64,000 nucleotides of DNA from Actinacidiphila fildesensis (lineage in GTDB: Bacteria; Actinomycetota; Actinomycetes; Streptomycetales; Streptomycetaceae), in the NCBI RefSeq assembly GCF_042652185.1, contig NZ_JBHSIX010000001.1. One strand, given 5' to 3'. Positions within the stretch are counted from its first letter, which is position 1. Each line of letters begins with the position of its first letter. Below, one piece after another: positions 40,805 to 49,800 of the stretch. Under the pieces are notes generated by a model. It saw nothing but the letters and a program-made list of their open reading frames with translations, was not told the DNA's origin and did not search any database. The translations under genes were made by a program, and so were the position numbers.

Positions 40805-41215
40805 CTAGTTGATGTTGCGCAGTACACCCCAGACCAGCGCCCCGGCGATGAGGACCGCCTGGTACCGGCCCGGGATCACCGGCCGGTACGTCCGGCCGCG
40901 CAGCCCCTCCGCCAGCCACCGGCCGTAGAGGAACAGGCCCACCGGCGCGAGCACGAACAGGGCCGCGTTGTCATGGAATGCGCCGGGCAAATCGCCGTGC
41001 AACAGGTCATAGACCATGCGCGTCGCACCGCACGCGGGACAGAGCAGCCCGGTCGCCCAGTTGAACGGGCAGCGCGGCAACAGGTGCCCCGGCTCGTGCG
41101 GGTTGGTCGTCCAGAGGTACCCGGCGCCCGCGAGGAGCGCGAGCGGGACCGAGGCCGGGTGCGAGACGAGACGTCGCACCCGGCCGGCGGTCGGCCGCAG
41201 TCGGGTTTCAGCCAC
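40805..41215 (-). CDS. DUF2752 membrane protein
   Basis: A 136-residue protein with about three membrane helices. The family signature CPFNWATGLLCPACGATRM has two Cys pairs in a loop. Function unknown. The GTG at 41215 lies inside the upstream TM2 gene (8-nt overlap), so the two are coupled; TM2-DUF2752 pairs are common in actinobacteria, which hints at a shared complex. Confidence 0.88.
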   Translation of the reverse strand: MAETRLRPTAGRVRRLVSHPASVPLALLAGAGYLWTTNPHEPGHLLPRCPFNWATGLLCPACGATRMVYDLLHGDLPGAFHDNAALFVLAPVGLFLYGRWLAEGLRGRTYRPVIPGRYQAVLIAGALVWGVLRNIN

Positions 41216-41660
41216 GCAGGACGCGACCCTGCGAGTCGGTGTTGTTGTTGCCCGTCAGCAGGATGATGCCGTCGATCAGCGACCAGATGCCGCAGCCGCC
41301 GAGCGTGAAGAGCTGGCCGAGCGCCATGCCGATGTGACCGGTGTAGAACCGGCCCACGCCGAAGCCGCCCAGGAACAGCGAGAGCAGCCCCGCCGTCACC
41401 TTCGACTTGTCGGAGTACGGGCGGCCGTAGGGGTCGTAGCCGTACGGGGCGGCCGGGTCGCCGGTGTACGCGCCGGGCTGCGCGTAGCCGGGCTGCATGC
41501 CCGGCTGCTGCGGGTAGCCGTAGCCGGGCTGGCCGCCGGCCGGCTGGCCGTACGGGTTCTGCGGGGGCTGCTGCGGCTGGCCGTACTGCGGGTAGCCGTA
41601 TGCCGCGCCCGGCTGCTGCTGCGGGTCCTGCGGCTGGCCGTACGGGTTCTGGTCGGACAT
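41208..41660 (-). CDS. TM2 domain protein with Pro/Gln/Tyr-rich N-terminus
   Basis: A 150-residue protein. The first ~75 residues are a disordered, repetitive Gln/Pro/Gly/Tyr segment (NPYGQPQDPQQQPG, GYPQQPGMQPGYAQPG). The rest is a TM2 domain very close to the one at 40396 (GVGRFYTGHIGMALGQLFTL). GGGGGAG lies upstream of the ATG. It heads the TM2-DUF2752-TM2 cluster. Such tails are common on actinobacterial membrane proteins and may mediate clustering; that is inference. Confidence 0.88.
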   Translation of the reverse strand: MSDQNPYGQPQDPQQQPGAAYGYPQYGQPQQPPQNPYGQPAGGQPGYGYPQQPGMQPGYAQPGAYTGDPAAPYGYDPYGRPYSDKSKVTAGLLSLFLGGFGVGRFYTGHIGMALGQLFTLGGCGIWSLIDGIILLTGNNNTDSQGRVLRG

Positions 41661-41765
41661 GGCGGGTGGCTCCCCCTGCTGAGAAACGTCGGGCGTCGGA
41701 CACATCGGTTTTCGGTCGACGCCGCACATCTTTCCAGCTCGCCCGAGTGCACGTCCCGCCCGGGG

Positions 41766-41771
41766 CAGAAT
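41766..41771 (+). promoter_or_regulatory. -10-like hexamer for leaderless ArsR gene
   Basis: CAGAAT ends 6 nt before the GTG at 41778. Confidence 0.4.
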
Positions 41772-41777
41772 GCGAGG

Positions 41778-42776
41778 GTGATCCGCATAGAACTCGACGA
41801 GGCGTCGCTCGGCCGCACACGCATCGCCATGAGTCCGCTGTGGGACGCGTTCTGCAGCCTGCACCTGACGAAGCCGGGCCGGGAACCGTCCTGGCCGTAC
41901 CGCAAATGGGTCGGCCGGGCCCGGCACGTCCTGGCGTCCGACGACCGGACGGGACCGCTGCGCGCCCTGTTGAACGGCCCGCTCGGCTTCCCCGACTTCA
42001 TGCTGCCGCGGCCGCTCGGCACCGGCTCGGTCGAGGCGGAACTGGACGTGCTGCGCGCCACCACGCGTGAAACGGTGCAGCTGCAGATCGCCGAGCACTT
42101 CCCCGACGGGCTGCCCGAGCTGTACCGCCCGTACCTCGACGATCCGCGGCGCGCCTGCGGCGAGCTCGCCGACGCCTACGCCGCCTACTGGTACGCCGTC
42201 CTCGAACCGCACTGGCCGGTCATGCGCCGGCTGGTCGAGGACGAGGTCCTCATCCGGGCCCGGACGTTCGCCACCGAAGGCGTCGACGCGCTCTTCGCCG
42301 GCCTGGAGGCCCGTGCCCGCTGGAACCCGCCCGTCCTGGAACTGACCAAGCACATCGAGGCCGACTACCGGGCGGGGGAGCGCAGTCTGCTGCTGGTGCC
42401 GCTGGTCTTCGCCGAGGGCTGCCGGCTGTACTCCACCGACGACCCGGGCGTCATGGCCGTCTCGTTCCAGGCCCGCGGCGCGGGCGCGCTGCGCGACGAG
42501 CCCGAGGAGCGCACCGACGACCGGCTCGGCGCGCTGCTCGGCCGCGGGCGGGCCACCGTGCTGCGGGAGCTGGCCGCGCCGCTCACCACGGCCGGCCTCG
42601 CCGACCGGCTGGGGCTGGCGCCCTCGACGGTCTCGGAGCACCTGTCCGTGCTCGCCGAGGCCGACGTCGTCAGCCGCCACCGGGTCGGCCGCAGCGTCTA
42701 CTACCAGCTCACGGACACCGGCCGGGCGCTGCTCGCACTGCTCAGCGGGGAGAACGTGCTCAAAGCCGTCTCCTGA
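41778..42776 (+). CDS. ArsR-type winged-helix regulator with DUF5937-like N-terminus
   Basis: A 332-residue regulator. The large N-terminal part (about 1-240) is of the actinobacterial DUF5937 kind (SPLWDAFCSLHLTKPG, FPDFMLPRP). The C-terminal ~80 residues form an ArsR winged helix: LAAPLTTAGLADRLGLAPSTVSEHLSVLAEADVV with wing residues HRVGRSVYYQLT. There is no metal-binding Cys cluster. These regulators usually control a neighbouring ABC or MFS transporter; here the following ABC transporter is reduced to a remnant, so its target may be lost. Confidence 0.88.
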   Translation: MIRIELDEASLGRTRIAMSPLWDAFCSLHLTKPGREPSWPYRKWVGRARHVLASDDRTGPLRALLNGPLGFPDFMLPRPLGTGSVEAELDVLRATTRETVQLQIAEHFPDGLPELYRPYLDDPRRACGELADAYAAYWYAVLEPHWPVMRRLVEDEVLIRARTFATEGVDALFAGLEARARWNPPVLELTKHIEADYRAGERSLLLVPLVFAEGCRLYSTDDPGVMAVSFQARGAGALRDEPEERTDDRLGALLGRGRATVLRELAAPLTTAGLADRLGLAPSTVSEHLSVLAEADVVSRHRVGRSVYYQLTDTGRALLALLSGENVLKAVS

Positions 42777-42872
42777 CGGCCGGGCTCCGGCCCGCCGGGT
42801 CGGCCGGGGTGACGATTCGGGGGTCACCGAATCAGTCGCCGGCGCCCGCCCCCGCTTCGTAGCGTCGCCCGC

Positions 42873-43464
42873 ATGCTGGCAATCGACGCGCACCAACTGC
42901 GGCGCACCTACCGTTCCCGCACCGGATGGCTGCGCCCGCGCACCACCGAGACCGAGGCCGCGCAGCAGGACCGCCCTGTGGACCGGCCGCGCGCTGCCCT
43001 ACGTCGTCAACGGTCTCTTCGTCACCGTCTTCACCCTCGCGGCGGGCGCCCTGCTGCTCGGGCTGCGGATCCCGGCCGCCGCCCTGCCGGGGCTGGCTGC
43101 CGCGATCGGCGCGGCCGCCCTGTCGTGCTCGGTCTTCGGGATCACCCTGGGGGCGCTCGGGCTGCGGTTCCGGGACGTCTTCCTCGTGTCGAACGTCGCG
43201 AGCGCCGTCCTGCTCCTGCTCACCGGCGCGAACGTGCCGCGCGGGACGCTGCCCGGCTGGATGCGCACGGCCGGCGACCTGCTGCCGCTGACCCACGCGA
43301 CCGGGGCCGCCCGGGCGCTCGCCGCCGGGGGCACCTGGCGGGCCGCGCTGCCCGGGATCGGGGCCGAGCTGGCGGTGGCCGCCGGGTACACCGTGCTGGC
43401 CGTCGTCCTGCTGCGGATCTTCGAGCGCGGCAGTCGGAAGCGAGCCACGCTGGATGTGATGTAG
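42873..43464 (+). pseudogene. internally deleted ABC transporter (ATPase start joined to permease end)
   Basis: The first ~30 codons (frame from the ATG at 42873: MLAIDAHQLRRTYRSRTGW) are a typical N-terminus of an ABC-type ATPase that should continue into the Walker A motif. Near 42962 the homology breaks off. In a different frame (+1), from about 42961 to the TAG at 43464, comes the C-terminal half of an ABC-2 permease: GRALPYVVNGLFVTVF, LGALGLRFRDVFLVSNVASA and LPGWMRTAGDLLPLTHATGA. No Walker A, signature or Walker B is left, and the permease half lacks a start. RSRTALWT at the joint looks like a permease N-terminal arm, so more than one deletion is possible. Confidence 0.82.
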
Positions 43465-43579
43465 CGCTCGGTTGTCGGCCGCCATTCACCCGGGGTTCGC
43501 CCGGACGCCGTACGGAGGTGCGAGTCTCCGGCGCGAGCCGCAAAAAAGCCGCGAAGACGCAGGAAGAAGGGGGACGGGC

Positions 43580-43774
43580 ATGGAGAGCACACCCGCACTG
43601 TTCGCCGGAACGGTCTTCGCGCTTTTCGGAGCGGCGCTTCTGGTCTGGGCGGGGGCGCGCACAGCGGGTCGAGCACCGGTGACCCAGGGCGGCGGCCCGG
43701 TGGGGGCGGCCCTGACCATTCTTTTCGGAGCGGCGTCGCTGGTCGCCGGCGTCTGGTGTCTCGCACAGGTATAA
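43580..43774 (+). CDS. small two-helix membrane protein
   Basis: A 64-residue protein with two hydrophobic helices (LFAGTVFALFGAALLVWAGA and AALTILFGAASLVAGVWCL) joined by a short Gly/Pro loop. AAGAAGGGGGACGGGC precedes the ATG, a convincing ribosome site. No family is recognised. It lies between the transporter remnant and topA. Confidence 0.6.
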   Translation: MESTPALFAGTVFALFGAALLVWAGARTAGRAPVTQGGGPVGAALTILFGAASLVAGVWCLAQV

Positions 43775-43876
43775 GCGCACGTCACGCTGCCTGGAAACGG
43801 ACCGGGCCGTCGGGCCGTGCGGCAGGAATGACGGTTGTCGGGTTACCGTTCGAGTGGCGTTGCGGACTTTTCGCGT

Positions 43877-43906
43877 TTGACATGGGACCGGGATGTACGG
43901 TCACAC
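43877..43906 (+). promoter_or_regulatory. candidate topA promoter region
   Basis: TTGACA at 43877-43882 is a perfect -35. The best -10 options, TACGGT (13-bp spacing) and CACACT (19-bp), have abnormal spacing. Unusual spacing is a feature of some supercoiling-sensitive promoters. Confidence 0.35.
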
Positions 43907-43945
43907 TCCGCAGCGAACCCCTTCGACCCGGAGAGAAGAGCGAAG

Positions 43946-46765
43946 TTGTCCCCGACCCGCGAGACCGCAAAGAGCGGCCGCCGACTCGTCATCGTCGAGT
44001 CGCCTGCCAAGGCGAAGACGATCAAGAGCTACCTCGGCCCGGGCTACGTGGTCGAGGCCAGCGTCGGGCACATCCGCGACCTCCCCAACGGGGCCGCCGA
44101 AGTGCCGGCGGAGTTCAAGGGCCAGCCGTGGGCTCGCCTCGGCGTCAACGTAGACAGTGACTTCGAGCCGATCTACGTCGTCAACGCCGACAAGAAGGCG
44201 CAGGTCAAGAAGCTCAAGGACCTGCTCAAGGACTCCGACGAACTCTTCCTCGCCACCGATGAGGACCGCGAGGGCGAGGCCATCGCCTGGCACCTGCAGG
44301 AAGTCCTCAAGCCCAAGGTCCCGGTCCGCCGGATGGTCTTCCACGAGATCACCAAGGAAGCGATCCAGGCCGCGGTCGCGAACCCGCGCGAGCTGAACCA
44401 GCCGCTCGTCGACGCCCAGGAGACCCGCCGGATCCTCGACCGCCTCTACGGCTACGAGGTCTCGCCGGTCCTGTGGAAGAAGGTCATGCCGCGCCTGTCG
44501 GCCGGCCGTGTCCAGTCCGTCGCCACCCGACTCGTCGTCGAGCGGGAACGTGAGCGCATCGCGTTCCGCACCGCCGAGTACTGGGACCTGAGCGGTACCT
44601 TCGCCACCGGCCGCACGGGTGACGCCTCCGACCCGTCGACCGTCTCGGCCCGTCTGACCAGCGTCGACGGCCGCCGTATCGCCCAGGGCCGCGACTTCGA
44701 CGCGTCGACCGGGCGACTCAAGGACAACGCGACCGTCCTCCACCTGGACGAGGCGAACGCCCGCGCGCTCGCCGCCTCGCTCGCGGACAGCGCCTTCGCC
44801 GTCCGCAGCGTCGAGTCCAAGCCGTACCGCCGTTCGCCGTACGCCCCCTTCCGCACGACGACGCTGCAGCAGGAGTCCTCGCGCAAGCTGGGCTTCGGCG
44901 CCAAGGCGACGATGCAGGTAGCGCAGAAGCTGTACGAGAACGGCTTCATCACCTATATGCGTACGGACTCCACGACGCTGTCGGAGACCGCGATCAAGGC
45001 CGCCCGCGCGCAGGTCACCCAGCTCTACGGAGCCGAGTACCTCCCGGAGAAGCCGCGCGTCTACACCGGCAAGGTGAAGAACGCGCAGGAGGCGCACGAG
45101 GCGATCCGCCCCTCCGGCGACCGCTTCCGCACCCCCGCGGAGACCGGTCTGACCGGCGACCAGTTCCGGCTCTACGAGCTGATCTGGATGCGTACTGTCG
45201 CGTCCCAGATGAAGGACGCGGTCGGCAACTCCGTCACCGTGAAGATCGGTGGCACGTCGAGCGACGGCCGCGCGGCGGAGTTCTCCGCCTCCGGCAAGAT
45301 CATCACGTTCCACGGCTTCATGAAGGCCTACGTCGAGGGCGCGGACGACCCGAACGCCGAGCTCGACGACCGTGAGCGGCGGCTGCCGCAGGTCAGCGAG
45401 GGCGACGGGCTCACCGCGGAAGAGCTCACCGTCGACGGCCACGCCACCAAGCCGCCGGCCCGCTACACCGAAGCCTCGCTGATCAAGGAGCTCGAAGAGC
45501 GCGAGATCGGCCGCCCGTCGACGTACGCGTCGATCATCGGCACGATCCTGGACCGCGGCTACGTCTTCAAGAAGGGCACGGCCCTCGTGCCGTCCTTCCT
45601 CTCCTTCGCCGTGGTCAACCTGCTGGAGAAGCACTTCGGCCGGCTCGTCGACTACGACTTCACCGCCTCCATGGAGGAGGACCTCGACCGCATCGCCCGC
45701 GGTGAGGCCCAGGCCGTGCCGTGGCTGCGGCACTTCTACTTCGGCGGCGACGACACCGCGGCCAAGGCCTCGGCCGCCGACGCCGGCAACGGTGACGGCG
45801 ACCACCTCGGCGGCCTCAAGGAGCTCGTCGAGGACCTCGGCGCCATCGACGCCCGTGAGATCTCGTCCTTCCCCATCGGTGAGGGCATCGTGCTGCGGGT
45901 CGGCCGCTACGGCCCGTACATCGAGCGGGGCGAGAAGGGCGAGGAGAACCACCAGCGCGCCGACGTCCACGAGGAGCTGCCGCCGGACGAGCTGTCCGTC
46001 GCGTACGCCGAGGAGCTGTTCGCCAAGCCGAGCGGCGACTTCGAGCTGGGCACCGACCCCGCGACCGGCCGCCCGATCATCGCCCGCGACGGCCGCTACG
46101 GCCCGTACGTCACCGAGGTCCTGCCCGAGGACACCCCGAAGACCGGCAAGAACGCGATCAAGCCGCGTACCGCGTCGCTCTTCAAGTCCATGCAGCTCGA
46201 CACGGTGACGCTCGCCGACGCCCTCAAGCTGATGTCGCTCCCGCGCGTCGTCGGTACGGACGCCGAAGGCGTCGAGATCACCGCGCAGAACGGCCGCTAC
46301 GGGCCGTATCTGAAGAAGGGCACCGACTCGCGCTCCCTGGAGACCGAGGACCAGCTCTTCGACATCACCCTCGACGAGGCACTGGCGATCTACGCGCAGC
46401 CCAAGCAGCGCGGCCGCGCCGCCGCCAAGCCGCCGCTCAAGGAACTGGGCACCGACCCGGTCAGCGAGCGCCCGGTCGTCGTCAAGGACGGCCGCTTCGG
46501 CCCGTACGTCACCGACGGCGAGACGAACGCGACGCTGCGGACCGACGACGACGTCGAGACCATCACGCCGGAGCGCGGCTACGAGCTGCTCGCCGAGAAG
46601 CGTGCCAAGGGTCCGGCGAAGAAGAAGGCCACGGCGAAGAAGGCGCCCGCCAAGAAGGCGGCGGCGAAGAAGACCACCACGGCCGCCAAGAAGACCGTGG
46701 CGAAGAAGACGACGGCCAAGAAGACCACCGCGAAGAAGACCACGGCGGCGCAGACCACCGAATAA
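43946..46765 (+). CDS. topA: DNA topoisomerase I
   Basis: A 939-residue type IA topoisomerase that relaxes negative supercoils. The Toprim domain begins RLVIVESPAKAKTIKSYLG, with TDEDREGEAIAWH for metal binding. The catalytic tyrosine is Tyr337 in FITYMRTDSTTL. The C-terminal half has four repeats of the GRYGPYV type instead of zinc fingers, and ends in ~50 residues of Lys/Ala repeats (KKATAKKAPAKKAAAKK), the processivity tail known from Streptomyces TopA. The start is a TTG at 43946, with GGAGAGAAG upstream; it gives the conserved family N-terminus. Ends at a 17-bp hairpin. Confidence 0.97.
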   Translation: MSPTRETAKSGRRLVIVESPAKAKTIKSYLGPGYVVEASVGHIRDLPNGAAEVPAEFKGQPWARLGVNVDSDFEPIYVVNADKKAQVKKLKDLLKDSDELFLATDEDREGEAIAWHLQEVLKPKVPVRRMVFHEITKEAIQAAVANPRELNQPLVDAQETRRILDRLYGYEVSPVLWKKVMPRLSAGRVQSVATRLVVERERERIAFRTAEYWDLSGTFATGRTGDASDPSTVSARLTSVDGRRIAQGRDFDASTGRLKDNATVLHLDEANARALAASLADSAFAVRSVESKPYRRSPYAPFRTTTLQQESSRKLGFGAKATMQVAQKLYENGFITYMRTDSTTLSETAIKAARAQVTQLYGAEYLPEKPRVYTGKVKNAQEAHEAIRPSGDRFRTPAETGLTGDQFRLYELIWMRTVASQMKDAVGNSVTVKIGGTSSDGRAAEFSASGKIITFHGFMKAYVEGADDPNAELDDRERRLPQVSEGDGLTAEELTVDGHATKPPARYTEASLIKELEEREIGRPSTYASIIGTILDRGYVFKKGTALVPSFLSFAVVNLLEKHFGRLVDYDFTASMEEDLDRIARGEAQAVPWLRHFYFGGDDTAAKASAADAGNGDGDHLGGLKELVEDLGAIDAREISSFPIGEGIVLRVGRYGPYIERGEKGEENHQRADVHEELPPDELSVAYAEELFAKPSGDFELGTDPATGRPIIARDGRYGPYVTEVLPEDTPKTGKNAIKPRTASLFKSMQLDTVTLADALKLMSLPRVVGTDAEGVEITAQNGRYGPYLKKGTDSRSLETEDQLFDITLDEALAIYAQPKQRGRAAAKPPLKELGTDPVSERPVVVKDGRFGPYVTDGETNATLRTDDDVETITPERGYELLAEKRAKGPAKKKATAKKAPAKKAAAKKTTTAAKKTVAKKTTAKKTTAKKTTAAQTTE

Positions 46766-46786
46766 CCCGCCGAAACACCGGCTCGT

Positions 46787-46826
46787 CCATGACCCCCCGC
46801 CCGTTTGTTCGGGCGGGGGGTCATGG
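46787..46826 (+). terminator. strong terminator after topA
   Basis: A perfect 17-bp stem, CCATGACCCCCCGCCCG with its complement, around TTTGTT. Confidence 0.92.
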
Positions 46827-46842
46827 ATTTCCGTGCTCCGGA

Positions 46843-46848
46843 TAGGCT
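46843..46848 (+). promoter_or_regulatory. -10-like hexamer for leaderless tmk
   Basis: TAGGCT ends 6 nt before the ATG at 46855, with no ribosome site in between. Confidence 0.4.
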
Positions 46849-46854
46849 GTCCGA

Positions 46855-49800
46855 ATGACGCGAATCGAGCGGCCAAGGGACGTGACCGACGCTTTCGCCG
46901 GCGACCTCGCGGCGGACTCGCGCGAGCGGGCGGTAGGTGCCCTGCTGAAGATCCCGCCGCTGCGGAAGCTGTGGAGCGCCCAGCTCACCGGAGGCATCGC
47001 CGACCGGCTCGGCATGCTGGTGCTGATCTGGCTGACCGTGCAGGCAGCCGTCCTCGCCGGGTCCTTCGGCGGCGGCTACCGGGGCGCGGCCTTCGCCGTC
47101 GCCGCGGTGCTCGGCGTCCGGCTGGTGTCCACCCTGCTCTTCGGCGCCGTCCTGCTCGGCCCGCTGTCGGCGCTCACCGCGACCGCCGGCGCCCTGGACC
47201 GCCGCTGGACCATGATCGGCGCGGACGGCGCACGGCTGGCGCTGTTCATCGTCGCCCCGCTGTGGATCACCTGGGTGCCGTCCTCCGCCGTCACCTGGCT
47301 GCTCGTCACCGCCTTCGTGGCCGGTATCGCCGAACGCCTGTGGACGGTCGCCAAGGACGGCGCGGCCCCCGGGCTGCTCCCGGTCCCGACCCCCGGCGAC
47401 ACGGCCGTACGCCCCGCCCCCGACCACCTCGCGACGCTCCACCGCCTCGACCTGCGCACCGGGTTCGTCGCCCTGCCGCTCGCCGCGGCCGCGCTCGTCG
47501 TCGTGACCCTGCTGAACAGCCTGCTCGCGCTCGGCGTGAACTGGTTCGACCTCCACCAGGTCGCGCTCTCCTCCTACGTCGCCGCCGGGCTGTTCTCCGC
47601 GTCCATCGCGGTGCTGTACTTCCTCGAACTGCCCGACACCACGACGGTCCGCCCGCACTCCCCGCTCGAAGGCCTCCGGCTCCCCAAGGGACCCGACGGC
47701 TCCGAGCGCGGCCGCACGGGCGCCCTCCCGCTCCTCGTCCTGGCCACCGCGGGCGTGGCCGGCTCGATCGCCGCCGCCGTCGCCCTGTCGGTGTTGCACG
47801 CACTCGACCTCGGCTTCGGCCCGGTCGGCTTCGGACTCCTCGTCCTGGCACTGACCGCGGGCACCGTCACGGGCATCCGGGTCGGACCGCGCACCCTGCC
47901 GACCCTCTCGCGCCGCCGCCTGCTGGCCATCGCCATCGCCGTCACCGGCCTCGCGCTGCTGCTCACCGGACTGGTCCCCGACCAGACCACCGTCCTGCTG
48001 CTGGCGGCTCTCGCCGGCACGGCCGCCGGCGTCACCGCCAACACCGGCCACCTCCTCATCGAGCAGGAGGCCGAGGAGCAGCGCCGCGCGCGCACCACCG
48101 ACCACCTGCACGCCGTCGTCCGCGTCGCGGTCGCCGTGGCCGCCATCGGTGCCCCGGTGCTCGCCGGACTCATCGGCCCGCACCGCCTCGCCAACGGCCA
48201 CTTCACCTTCCAGCACGGCGGCGCCGCCTTCACGCTCATGCTGATCGGCGCGCTCCTGCTGCCGGTCGCCGCCCTCGTCCTCGGCAAGACCGACGACCGC
48301 CAGGGCGTACCGCTCCGCCGCGACCTGCGCGAGGCCCTGCGCGGCGGCGAGCCCGCCGCGGCGCCCTCCGCCACCGGCTTCTTCATCGCCATAGAGGGCG
48401 GCGACGGCGCCGGGAAGTCCACCCAGGTCGAGGCGCTCTCCGAATGGATCCGCGCCAAGGGCCACGAGGTCGTCGTCACCCGCGAACCGGGCGCTACCGC
48501 CGTCGGCAAGCGGCTGCGCTCGATCCTGCTGGACGTCTCGTCCGCCGGTCTGTCACACCGCGCGGAGGCGCTGCTGTACGCCGCCGACCGCGCGGAACAC
48601 GTCGACTCCGTCGTCCGTCCCGCCCTGGAACGCGGCGCCGTCGTGATCTCCGACCGCTACATCGACTCCTCCGTCGCCTACCAGGGCGCCGGCCGCGACC
48701 TGGCCCCGACGGAGATCGCCCGCATCTCCCGCTGGGCCACCGACGGACTGGTCCCCAACCTGACGGTCCTCCTCGACGTCTCGCCCGAAGCGGCCCGCGA
48801 GCGCTTCACCGAGGCCCCGGACCGACTCGAGTCCGAGCCCGCCGAGTTCCACCAGCGGGTCCGCGCCGGCTTCCTGACCCTCGCCGCCGCCGACCCCTCC
48901 CGCTACCTCGTCATCGACGCCGGCCAGGAGCCCGAAGCGGTCACCACCGTCGTGCGGCACCGCCTCGACCAGGCACTGCCGCTCTCCCAGCAGGAGATCG
49001 ACGCCCGCGAGGAAGCCCGCCGCCAGGCCGAGGAAGCCGCCCGCATCCGCGCCGAGGAAGAGGCGGCCCGGCTCGCCGAGGAAGCCCGCCTCGAAGCCGA
49101 ACGCCAGGCCCAGCTCGCCCGGCTCCGCGAAGAGGAGGCCGAGCGCCAGCGGGAGGCCGAGGAGGCCGCCCGCCGCGAAGCCGCTGAGCAGGAGGCCGAA
49201 GCGGCCCGCCTGCGCGCCGAGGAGGCCGCCCGCCTCGCCGAGGAGGAACGGCTCCGGCTCGCCGCCGAGGCGGCCGCCCGTGCCGCAGAACAGGACCGGC
49301 TGCGCCGCCAGGCCGAGGAGGAGTCCCGGCTCCGCGCCGAGGCCGAGGCCCGCCGCCTGGAGAAGCAGCGCAAGGCCGAGGACGCCCTGCGCCGCGCCGA
49401 AGAGGCCCGCGCGGCAGCAGCCGCGGCCGCGGCGGCAGCGGCGGCAGCCGCCAGCAACACCACGCAGACCGTGGAGACCCCGAAGCCGGCGCCCAAGGCT
49501 CCGGAAGCGGAGACCACCGTCCTCCCGCAGGTTCCGAAGACCCTGGCAGCGGACGAGACCACCGTCCTCCCGCAGGTTCCGAAGACCCTGGCAGCGGACG
49601 AGACCACCGTCCTCCCGCAGGTTCCGAAGACCCTGGCAGCGGACGAGACCACCGTCCTCCCGCAGGTTCCGAAGAGCCCGGCAGCGGACGAGACCACCGT
49701 CCTCCCGCAGGTTCCGAAGAGCCCGGCAGCGGACGAGACCACCGTCCTCCCGAAGGTCCCCAAGGCCCCGGCAGCGGACGAGACCACCGTCCTCCCGAAG

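Noticed and set aside
43901..46876. A 991-codon open frame antisense to topA
   Set aside because: It is a shadow of the topA codon bias; the Val/Leu/Arg-rich translation has no recognisable motif.
46602..49187. An 861-codon plus-strand frame overlapping topA and tmk
   Set aside because: It reads as an Arg/Pro/His-rich shadow of tmk in another frame.
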